Source: Owenia fusiformis
Lineage: Eukaryota; Annelida; Polychaeta; Sabellida; Oweniidae
Direction of reading: 5' to 3'
DNA length: 64,000 bases
Assembly: GCA_903813345.2 (NCBI GenBank)
Contig: CAIIXF020000008.1
Location: 7,574,366-7,638,365, forward strand
Made by a program: the position numbers and the translations under genes. The notes beneath the pieces are model-generated. The model did not search any database, had not been told where the DNA came from, and saw nothing but the letters and a program-made list of their open reading frames with translations. Below are positions 36,902-47,800 of this stretch, in pieces (the stretch's first letter is position 1; each line of letters starts with the position of its first letter).

Positions 36902-37990
36902 TTGCAAGACTTACGCCTGCCACAACCATCGCCATGTTAATCAGTGTTTTTAAGTAGTGCAAGGATCCTGCCATGACCGTGGTAGTGTTATCGTGTAAGC
37001 CTGGTATAACCGTGACAGGCTGGTATAACCGTGATAATGCTGTATTATATTGCAAGGCCTGTCATGATCCTGGAAGTGTTATCGTGAAAGCCTGGCGCGA
37101 CCGTAGCCTTTAGGCTATTGTGGTTTATAAACGAATGTGGATATTAATGCAGGCCTGTCAACTGTCCCGCAATTTGCGTATTTGTCACGCATTTGCTGAA
37201 GAATTTGAAGTCACGCCAGTTATTGTTGCGTGACAGAAAATGTCACGCAATATACGCATTTTACCTGGTAATTGTCAAGCAAAAATATTTCAGTAGAAAA
37301 ATTTATAAAAAAGATCGTCTACACAGCAAAAATACGAACGACGGAAAAAAATGTACGCATTTCGTTCGGACTTTTCACGCGAATTACGTATATGTCACGC
37401 ATTCCGTTCGAAATTTTTCGTACCTAGATTCCCGTAGAAACGATAGGTTGGTTCATGATAGGTTAGGACCTAAGGCAGGGCAATTAATCGAGAGGAGATG
37501 GTCATGACCAATTTGTTTGCTTGCCATTCGTTGCAAGGTACAAAATCGGTAAAAAAAGTTGCCTAGTCCAACGATTGACATTCAAAATCAAATTATCAAT
37601 ATTCTAAGGCTACAAATATATTCGGTCTTTTACATGATATGGTCGGTCTTTTACACATTTTCTTCAAACCCTGTTTTGAGGCTACCAGTGGAAAACACCG
37701 ACCGGTCGGTGGTCGGTGGGGTCGGTCTTTTCCGAAAACCCCAGTATATTACATTGTCAAGGTCATGCCAGGCCTTGCAGTACTATATTACATTGTCACG
37801 GTCATGCCAAGCCTTGCAGAACTATATTACATTGTCACGGTCATGGCAGGCATTGCAATATAATACAGCATTGTCGCGGTTATACCAGGCTTTCACGATA
37901 ACATTACCACGGTCATGGCAGGATCCTTGCGCTAAATAACACTTGCACTGAATAACATGGTGACGGTTACGCCAGGCGTTAGTCTTGCAA
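36902..37990. mobile_element. 1.1-kb foldback whose arms are tandem arrays of an ACCGTGA motif
   Basis: TTGCAAGAC at 36902 pairs with GTCTTGCAA at 37982. The left arm (about 36902-37110) carries repeated GCCTGGTATAACCGTGA and CCTGCCATGACCGTGG units; the right arm (about 37745-37990) carries the complementary units at a period of roughly 40 bp. The interior (37110-37745) contains TGTCACGCA-type words and a GACCGGTCGGTGGTCGGTGG stretch. All open frames here, including the 126-codon one at 37559-37939, reflect repeat translation. Confidence 0.7.
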
Positions 37991-38262
37991 CAGATTGATG
38001 ACATAGAACAAACTGCTAAGTAGACACATGGTAACATTTCATTATTTCGTTATTTAACCATATGAACTGGTTCACAGAATAAAAAATTTGAGTGTAATTT
38101 TGATGGATGAGGTTTATTTTTGTTCCCCACTAAATTCATGGAGTCTACTTCTATGTTGAGTAAAAGTTACAACGAGTAGAACTGTGTAAGGTTTAAAACA
38201 TTCTAGTTTAAAAATGGTGCACTACCTTACTACCTAAATAATAGTTCCTTCGTTGACAGTAT

Positions 38263-38368
38263 CACAGAGAGCTTTTTACATATGATTTGTATCGTAAAAA
38301 TGTATATTTAATTTCTGGAGTTAAATATACATTTTTACCATACAATCATTTGTAAAAAGCTCTCTGTG
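38263..38368. mobile_element. 106-bp hairpin hAT-type MITE with 8-bp target duplication
   Basis: The ends CACAGAGAGCTTTTTACA are inverted repeats and the arms pair for about 48 bases with few mismatches. The insert is bounded by identical 8-mers GACAGTAT at 38255-38262 and 38369-38376. An 8-bp target duplication is the signature of hAT-superfamily elements. It sits about 350 bp upstream of the ACBD3 start codon. Confidence 0.9.
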
Positions 38369-38405
38369 GACAGTATAGTTTCTTTTTCTACATTTTAGAT
38401 CCTCT

Positions 38406-38460
38406 CCAATAACCGGCATTTTCAAACACGTGGACTTGTTGTTATTTTGAAAACCACGTG
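38406..38460 (+). promoter_or_regulatory. ACBD3: ACBD3 upstream region: CCAAT box and two CACGTG E-boxes
   Basis: CCAAT (38406-38410), CACGTGG (38427-38433) and CCACGTG (38454-38460) lie 255-309 bp before the ATG. The two E-boxes are in opposite orientation. Each matches six of seven positions of the mammalian Golgi apparatus stress response element (ACGTGGC), the site bound by TFE3-type bHLH-zip factors; mammalian ACBD3/GCP60 is among the genes reported as induced through it. No TATA box is evident near the ATG. Functional conservation is inference. Confidence 0.45.
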
Positions 38461-38714
38461 ATTTCCTGTTTATGAAAGTAGGTCAAAGACCTTTTCTAAT
38501 AAGCATAAAATCTGCACAGCTTATTCCTATCAATATTTTCATAAAACTATGCGTTTTTACATTTTGTTACGTCTGGTACTTTTCAAAATATTAAATCTAT
38601 CCAAAAAGCTTTGATATGTATGGGTGTAAGCTGCATTTAGTTTGTATAAGAGGTATACAATATACCAAACATATTGCTAATATTTGAAGGGGCCTCATTC
38701 CACGGTGTACAAAA

Positions 38715-38871
38715 ATGGCGACAGAAAATTTGGAGACGAAAGTAAATTCAATCGTGATTGATGAGACAAAACCAGTGGCAAACTCAACCCATGATCACAT
38801 CGAAACATTTTCCATAAGATGGGGCTTTGATCTGGAGGAATTATACAAACTAGCATTAACGTTTTATAAAG
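38715..38871 (+). CDS. ACBD3: ACBD3 coding exon 1
   Basis: 157 bases, 52 codons plus one base. The start ATG follows an A-run (AAAAATGG, A at -3, G at +4), a good context, and no upstream in-frame extension is needed. It encodes the short N-terminus and the first helix of the acyl-CoA-binding domain ([10 protein letters not shown]). The donor G|GTAAAT at 38872 is in phase 1. A foldback transposon begins only 28 bases into the intron. Confidence 0.93.
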
Positions 38872-41800
38872 GTAAATTGAAAAAAATATAAAAATAAGCA
38901 CTACAGTCGGTTTCATGGTAAAAATAGCAAGAACTTAACTTCGACATATAAGTGTTACCTGATGAATGGGACCCTCACGTGCCTTCCCAATGGTAGCTAA
39001 CGAACCCTAGTGTAACTACATCAGCTTATCTTTCCGTCCGATCAACAATAAGTACAGTTTTACAAGAAATGTAAACGAAGTGAAAATATTCCAAAAAGAT
39101 TTCCTAAAGGCATGTCATCTCCGTAAGTTATGATACGTTATATTACCGAACATGCGTGAAATGTGAACATCCAAGCATCGGGTATGACTCCACCATTGTT
39201 TTGTCGTTTTACTACTTGCCACAATCAACCTCACTGCCAGCATATCAAATAAGGCCCGTTTCCCATGAAACTTGGCCCAACTACTATCAGGCAGATGTCC
39301 TTGAAAAATCAAGTTGACATAGTTACCCAAGCCTAATAGTTGCCATGGCAACCATAGAAATGGGCTAAAAATGAGGGCAAAAAAGCACCCAAACCAACCA
39401 TAATGGCACTAATTTCAAAAATATTTCTAGATATACAAATTTTCTTAAACTTTGATATCATCTGGAACACTTCTAGACAACAAAAATGTTAAAAAATGGG
39501 GGTAGGTTTACCACTTCAATTTTTTTCTAGGCTTGGTCAAAGTAAAACTACGAAAAGGCAATAATTTTTACTTTTGAATCACCTATTATCGCCAAAATGG
39601 CTATATTTTTCAAGGTCAAGGTCGCCATGCTAAAAGTTGAATTACGGAGATAAATCTGCTCTTCAGACAATGTTTGATAGCTTTTCTTCACCACGAGACA
39701 CATCATCATTATCATCAAATTCTGAGCTGATTGGTCTTGAAAAGTCCTGTAGTTGCTCAGATCTTAATTTAAATGTATGCAATAGATATTAAACTATATC
39801 ATAGTGATAATTTAGCCAAAGTTTGTCTAGTCTCCCTTATAACTGATCTACACTATGGGCGGTCACTACCTTCTCTGAGTGGCTGTTCCAGTCTTCTATA
39901 ATTCAGTTGCTAAAGGTGTCCTGTCGAAGGGTGGTGTTACAGTGGTGTTTGTACATTTTCAGGGAGTGCCCTCTAGTGGTTGTGGTGGCCTTGGTAAAAA
40001 ATGAGCTATGCTCTTTAGTGTAAATTCCATTAATAATTTTATAAACCTGTCTCCTCGTCTACGTCTGTAGAAGAGGGAATGGAGCTTTAGCTCTTTAAGC
40101 CTCGTTTGATATGGCTTATTCTTCAAATCTGGTATTATTTGGTAGCTCTTCTCTGTATCTGTTCTATTTTCACTCCTCTTCTAAGAGTCTTGGGTGCCAT
40201 ATAATGTTGCCATAGTGTAATATAGGTCTAATCATAGATTTGTAGAGTGGCACTATGATCTCCTTGGTGTGACTAAAACTTCTCTTGATAATTCCTAATT
40301 TACTATTTGCTTTTTTTGCAGTTTGACTGATGTGTTGTTTGAATTTTAGTTCTTTGTCTATGGTGAATCCTAGGTCTTTCTGTTCTGTCACTGACTCTAT
40401 CATGGTACCATCTAGGTTGTATTGTTGGTTTACGTTTTTACCAACTTAGTGTAAAACTTTACACTTTTTTTTGATTGAACTTTAATTGCCAATCATTTGA
40501 CCAGTTAACTAGAGTGTCAATATCTTGGTGAAGGCTCTCTCGCTGTTCGGCACTGACACATTCCCCATAGAGTTTGGTGTCATCTGCGAAAATTTTGATT
40601 GAGTTTCTTATCTTGTCTGGGGCATCATTAATATAGTGTCAAGATGAAGGTTATGTATAGGGGATTGCAGAAATATAGTCATTGTATGGGCTAATTCATT
40701 CGAAAATGGCAATATGTACCCCAGAGGTGTGAGTACCGTAATCCAGCAGCAAATTCGAAAATTCAGAACAATACTTTGCACAAATGGCGTTCGTGATCAG
40801 CTATAAAACGCTTACCCCCCATGGTGTTATATACCAAAATGTACCTGTTCATATAGGACTTCGATTGATATACATTAAATTATAGGGAGTCAGGTTACTT
40901 TTTGAGATATCAGCGTCCATTTATTGTAACTCGCGTTTGCTACCATTTCCTCAATTCTGAGATGACGGGCATACGCGTAGTAAACATGCTCACGCCGGAA
41001 CTATTTTGACCTACATCGCTATTTTCGTAATTCAAATGAAAGTAGAACTCATCCTCTTTATTTTGATACCAAATAGTGGCATACTAGGTACCCAAGAAGC
41101 CAACTATGGCGTTATTTAGAACAAAACCACACATTTTTAAATGGACTATATAGTCATACCTTTTGGCGGATGGATATGGAACCTCACACCAGAACTTGAA
41201 TTTTGTGATTTTTTTCATTAATTTACCGTAGTGACACCATAACGTATCATAACTTCCGGAAATGAATGCCTTTCGGAAAATTTTGGGGAATATTTTCGCT
41301 TAGTTTACATTTCTTGTATAACTGTACTTATTGTTGATCGGACGGAAAGATAAGCTGATGTAGTTACACTAGGGTTCGTTTACTACCATTGGGAAGGCAC
41401 GTGAGGGTCCCATTCACCAGGTAACACTTATATGTCGAAGTTAAGTTCTTGCTATTTTTACCATGAAACCGACTGTAGTCTAATTTTTTTTTACACTCGA
41501 CTCTGAAATTGCAGCCCTACGTCAGGGGCCGTAAATTCGTACGTTCCTCAATCCAATCCGGATAGATTTATCTTTTGGGATAAATCTTGGATTACTAGCC
41601 CAATCCAATAAATATTTGGTGAATTCGTACGATCCGAGGATTATGAGTGAAATCCCCAAGATTTATCCAATTTCGATTTGCATTGGAATTCGGATAAATT
41701 TATCCAACAAGAAAATGCAGCAAACTCCTCGAGTCGAGGTCTCCAAGTCAAAAAAATGCCCGACCCTCTCTTATATCTGTTGATAATCCTGTTTATAACT

Positions 41801-44800
41801 GATTCAAGAGCGTTGCACTGAACGAACCTTACTTCCTGCGAAAGCTATTTGGATTTTGATATGTCTATGTCAATAATCTGCAAAAGGCTAATAAGCCCAT
41901 ATAAAGCAGATATACAATTTAACAGTGATAGAATTTTAATAGAATATAATTTAAAACCTTAACATTTAAAAATAGATCTATGGTTTACAACTCATTTTAC
42001 CTGGGGAGACTGTCAGGCTACCGCGTTGACATCACCCCTCTTTACCAGTAGTGCAGGCTTGTTGCTGTGCACTGGGGACCCTTTACATTAAAACATAGAT
42101 CTATATTAAAAACACATCTATTTAATTGCAGTTATTGACATAGGCATAGTATGATGATTTAAAACTACTTAGACTGTCACAGTCTAAGATGTCACCAGGT
42201 AGAGTGTTCCATTTAGCTATTGTCCTAGGGAAATAGCTAAATTTGTATGCATCCGTTCTAGTTGATGGTTGTATGAACTTAGAAGGATGATACAACCTGG
42301 TGTTGGTATTGATCTGTTGGCGGAAGTATGGAGGCACATCGATGGCTGCTAGGTTCTGCTTTCCTTTGTAGAAAAGGAAAACTCTAGCAGCCTCTCGACG
42401 CTCCTTCAGTGGCTCCCACTGTAGGTCTTGAAGAGCTTTGGTGACGCAGCCTGGTTCCCTTGAGTGACATTTGGTTACAAACCTGGCTGCTCTTCTCTGA
42501 ACCTGTTCCAACATATCAATATCTTTTTGTCGGTATGGATCCCATGCCGAGCTGGCATACTCTAAATTAGGCCGGACTAGTGACTTATACGCCTGAGCCT
42601 TCACTTTTTCAGGGCATTGATGGAGGTTGCGCCTGAGAAATCCAAGCACCTTATTGGCTTTGGATACAATAGTTTGAATATGTGTAGTCCAGCGTAAGTT
42701 ATTTGTGATGTCAATTCCTAGGTATGGGATGTGTGTTACCGACTTAAGGTTTTCCCCTAGCATGGTGTAATTGTGCATGATAGGGGATTTACCTTTGTGA
42801 ATATTTAGCACATAGCATTTTGATGGATGGAATTTCATTTGCCATGTTGATGCCCAGGAGACCAGTTTATCAAGATTCTCCTGTAGTGTTAATGCATCTT
42901 GCTTGCTTTCGACTGTCATGAATAAAAGGCTGTCGTCGGCAAAAAGCTTAAGTCTTGATCGAAAAAGAAGTACTCCAGCGCTCCAATACTTACACGGATT
43001 GATGATACTGATGTAAGACACAGTTAGAGACCAAAAGTAAGCCGCGGATCGACTTAATTCAATTTCAAAGGTCACTATTGATCAGCTGTTCACTTCTCCG
43101 TTTGAGAGCCATAAGTTTCAAAATCTAACATGGCTCTCGAAGTGAGTAAAACGAACCTACAGTGCTGGTATATATTAATTGATCAGTCGTTTAATTGGCA
43201 TATTTTCTTGAATTTTAACATTTAATGTCCTAAACTCCCACAAACTGCAGAAAAGTATACCCCTTAAATCATATTTACCAAATTGAGTGTCTCCAAGGCT
43301 TCACACCAGCGTATGCATAATGCATTTGTCATGAGTTTGAGCTGAAATTTCGCCAAAATGAAGTAGGCTAAGGGTAGTCTCTGCCAGGTTTGTTTATTGT
43401 TGTAAGCTTGTAAGTGCTCAGAAGCAAATAATTCACGTGCGCAAAATAATTAAGTAATCTGATTGGTCTAAACTTTGCTGCACATGCGCACAATGTGTGC
43501 CATGTTTTTTTCTAGTGATTTCGTTTCGTTTCTTGGAGTTTGCATTTCAGTGTAACTTCCGCAAAAATGGCGTAAAATGGACAAAATTAACAGGTAAAAT
43601 CACTTCGAAATTTCAAGAGAACTTTTTACCTATAATAGCATTCTTGCATATTTGTGCATTCTATCTATCAGATAAGAGTTTCAGGGGTATGTAGGCAAAT
43701 TCATTTTGGTAGGAGCACTCTGTTAAGTTTGAAAACGCACCCTGTATTATTATATATCAGCACTTTATATGCCTATTTGTATCGGTTTAGTTGCTGGTTG
43801 GGAACCATGTTTATGACGTCACAAATGATGCGAAGAATCTTTAAACCAATCAGTGAAGTCTACATTAATTGTTTGTTTAGTTGTCAATGTGGCAATACGT
43901 GTCTGAAGTCACAGGTGATTGCATCATATTCCAGTCACGCCATTTTACGACATTGCATAATTTTAGCTGATTTTGGCTTCATTTCACTTTATTTGAAAGA
44001 CTTTTAAAAATATAATAATGAGTCAGTATTTTTTCTTATAAATATTAATATTTGAAATAGAGGTCAAAGTCCGAAAATTTGATCAACTGATTGAAATCAC
44101 ATTTTAAAGAGGTGAAGAAGTGAATAATTACAGGAGCAAACGTGATCAATGGTTCGAGGTCTCCCGCAAAGTAGTCGCTACGCTCCTACTTTGCGCTGCC
44201 TTCGGCAGAGGAGACCTCGAAAAAAGTAATCTACCTCAAGAGGTAGATTGAGATTTATCCTTAGATAATCCCAGGTTTGTACCAATTTACCGATTTTTGG
44301 ATTAATCCCACAATGCATCATTACCATGGCCGAAATTTATCTGGATTGGATTATGGATCGTCCGAATTTATCGACCAGGAGAGTGCAGACCACATGCATC
44401 AGAACAGAGATACTCCCACTCAGTTTATATGTATTAAAACTAAATAATATTATTTACTAGGTTCATAGACTGAGTGAAGGGATATATCTCTGTCCCGATG
44501 CTTGTGGTGCAGACTCTCATTTTACAACAAATTTGCAAAAGCCACTATTTTAAGAAAGCTGTGTAGCTCACTTCTTTTTCAAGATGAAATACCTCTTGGT
44601 TTTGGAATCTTCATGACTAGATCTACAGTAGATCTATCAGATACCTTTCCCTCAGAGGGTGTTTTTCAAATTTCATATAGGTAGAGCTGACATCGAATGT
44701 CAGAATGGTCAATTGTCAGTGGAATGCTTTCTGCGACACCCATGTCGACGCAATGCTTCCAGATCAACATTCGGAACTCACAAATAAGTTATTTCCCTAT

Positions 44801-47800
44801 GAATAAAAAAGTATGTCATTGCCTGTAGTATGGTATACTTTAGTGAAGTTTTAGCGCCTGTTTTCAAATTCTCTTTTTTTGTGTTGATCGACTTCCTTCT
44901 CTCAAATTAGGCCTCAGGGCCTTCGAGATTCACCCTACATTTTAAATGGCTGCCCAGAAATAACAACAGAAATCATGGATTGTTTTATTTTTATGCCTAT
45001 TTATTGCTTTTTCGCCAAAGTCTGATACTTAAACATAGTTCACTTGCGAGTGAAATACAAAGCATACAAATGAGAATGACTACTGTGCATCGTATTGCTA
45101 ATTACAAGCCTAGAAACTAAAATTAGGACAGGAATTGATTGGGAATTTCTTTTATCACTGTCAACATTGTCTAAAGTTAGATTCTTGCATGATCCTTGCT
45201 TTATTTTAGCGATCTTTACCGTAATATCTCCAATAACAACACATATCATTATTGTAAAAATATGCTGTTACTTCGTTTTGATGCTGCAAATGAGGCATTT
45301 TTGGCAGGAAAAATTGCCATGCATGACGTTCCTTGGGATTTTTGACTTCTTTCATATATGGGCTCTTATTAGAATTAAATGGTCTGAAAAAGAAGAAGTT
45401 TAATCACCAAAACTACAGTGAATAATGAAGCTCTATTTTATATTTTAGAAAAGGATGGCAAAGCGATTCATCTAACATATAAAGACAAGTTAAAACTAGT
45501 TGCCTTCACGAAGCAAGTGTCTCATGGCAAGTACAGAACAGATGCATCCCCTGAAGTAGGCTTTCTTGATGTTGTCGGCAATGATAGGCGGTAAGTCAAT
45601 AGTAAACTGTCAACCATTAAATCTGACACATGAATATGTGTAAACATGAATATTGAATATATTGTAGTACGTTGGATACTTCGTGTTTGCAACCACAAAA
45701 CTATAAAGACTTGGTTTACCTTTTTGAAATATTCAATTTTCATGATTTTTTCTGTCATCACCACACTGTCTCAAGCTTTTCTGTAGCAACGGTTGGTGTT
45801 CAGTGTCTGTAACAAATAGCAGGATGTGACACTTGCTTGCTCATGTCTTATTGTTGCATATGATTTTTGGCTCACACAGTGAGCCTATGGGATTGACCAG
45901 GCGTCCGTCCGTCCGTTGGTCGGTCCGTCCGTCCGTTAAAACTGCTATTCGGATTGAGTCATATCCACATTCATTTTATGCATATCCATAATGCCTATTT
46001 GACCTATCATCGCCATTTCCCAAGTTCGCCCGGTTTCCGAGAAATTGCGGATTTTGACGTCAAAAAGTCAAATTTTCTGTAAATACTAGACACTTTGTTG
46101 AAGTAGAACTTTCAAATAACTTTTAGTAGTTGCTGTATATGCAACTTATGTCCTCTGAAGATTTCAAAGCTCCGAGAATTACAGTTTTTGGTGTTTACTC
46201 TATAAAATTTGACAAAAAGTAGGACTTAGTCATTTTCAGGAAACTTTCTCATGTATAAAGTCAATGGCAGGTTTTGTGATTGACAAGTTTCTCAAAGTTT
46301 GCCTTATACTTGATCATTTCTTGCAATGAATTACATCATTACTAGATTTAAGCTTTCCTACATTTTGCTCAATATATGTCAGCATCAAATTTTTAGATAT
46401 TTGACGTAAAAAAACAGTAAAAATAAGTTATTTTTCAACTTGCTTCAATTTGACCAAATCTTTTTTTGAAAATCATCTACAAGTTGCCAGGAGTTCAAAT
46501 CTGACATTAGTTTAGGGATTTGACCTTTACTTGATTTTTCAAATTGATTTTTGGATGTAAATTTTGGTCAGCTTAATCACAAAAGAATAAGTAAAATTTT
46601 CAAGGTCAAAGGTCATCAAACTAGGTCACACAACTTTGCTATCTAAGTTTCTCAAAGTTCGAGACTACAAATCCAAATCAAAATTTTTGTTTGAAAGTCA
46701 GGATATATGTTCCTCTGAAGGTTCCAAACTGTGTGAGCACAGGACCGTGGGTCCTTCATTTTCAAATGTCTGAAATATTTGATAAAAACGAGAGGAGATA
46801 GATTCTTGGCTCATCGTACCAATTCATCTCTTTTCAATAAAGTCACATTCAACAGGGCTCTTGCTAGACTTTTAGACTGTGGCGCTGCACCAGAGTCTAT
46901 TCAGCTCCCACCACAACCTTTTGGTAAATCATGATTGTTTCCACAGTCTAAACTTGACTGAATACACAATAATAGCATGTAAAAAGTATAAACTTCATGA
47001 TTTATCATGATTGAACGGTTATCCCACACCCTAAATACTTCCTGGAGAGCCCTGTCCAATATCTTGGAATGATGCTTAAGCTCAATCCTATACAGGTGAC
47101 AATATAACATTTGCTTTTGACACTAGCACTAACTCTAAGTGGATTTATCCTGGCAACATGACATAATCAATACTAGCATCATGATAGTCATTCATTAATA
47201 CACGGTCATTGACATTTTGCTTGTAATTCTGTATACATCATGATTATTATAGAGAGTATCCCCTTGATTAGAGCATTACAAGGAATTAAATGAGGAGATG
47301 CTTTTAGTGTGATAGGGATATCCATGATGTAATTTATTTAGAATGGGGTTATATTACACCTCATTTCAGCTATTGTTCTTTTGATTTCCAGTAATCACAT
47401 TCATGCTTTCCAAGAACATTAACTGATAATGCGTCAACGCTATTAACACTATTTGATAATTGCATTGATGATTGTCCAAGGTTGCTAATAAGTAGTTAAC
47501 AATTTCACCTTCAGATGACTCGTTCAGGTCAGATAACATGTCAGGCAATGGAAGACATGATCATGAAAAACCATCAAGGTATACAAGGATCAGAATGGAC
47601 AGACAGAAAAAGTTCCCCCAAACTTGAACAACAAAAAAATTTAGCATCTGAGAGACTGAGATCTAACTGGGAGGTCGTGGGTCCAATTCCCAACAGGGTG
47701 GAGTGATTTTTTCATATCAGCCCTTAGCCTAGTATTTGATCCTATGTTTCAAAGAAACTAACCTTCTGAGTTAAATGATTTTATAATATGAAATATGTTT

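Larger units (their letters stand above)
41524..44379. mobile_element. 2.9-kb region bounded by inverted repeats, ACBD3 intron 1
   Basis: CAGGGGCCGTAAATTCGTACG with AATCCAATCCGGATAGAT (from 41523) is matched inversely by ATCTGGATTGGATT, CGTCCGAATTTATCG and ACCAGG (ending about 44379). A second matching pair is TCGAGGTCTCC at 41733 with GGAGACCTCGA at 44210. Arms are diverged. The retroelement piece at 42122-42955 and the hairpin at 44153-44221 lie inside. Confidence 0.55.

Noticed and set aside
37559-37939. 126-codon + strand frame with repeated ITLSRSCQALQ
   Set aside because: Direct translation of the tandem units in the right arm of the foldback at 36902-37990, with three frames and the - strand all open.
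42122-43075. Host gene or active retrotransposon
   Set aside because: Only the C-terminal half of a reverse transcriptase is present and the first 41 residues do not belong to the family, so it is a truncated insertion.
43654-44007. 117-codon + strand frame in ACBD3 intron 1
   Set aside because: No similarity to ACBD3 or any family, no splice context, and the exon 1 to exon 2 junction is in phase without it.
45095-45403. 102-codon + strand frame just before ACBD3 exon 2
   Set aside because: Hydrophobic AT-rich translation, unrelated to the family, and it ends before the true acceptor at 45448.
47640-47700. Possible tRNA or tRNA-derived SINE
   Set aside because: A B-box-like GGTCCAATTCC is present, but no A box, acceptor stem or cloverleaf could be drawn.
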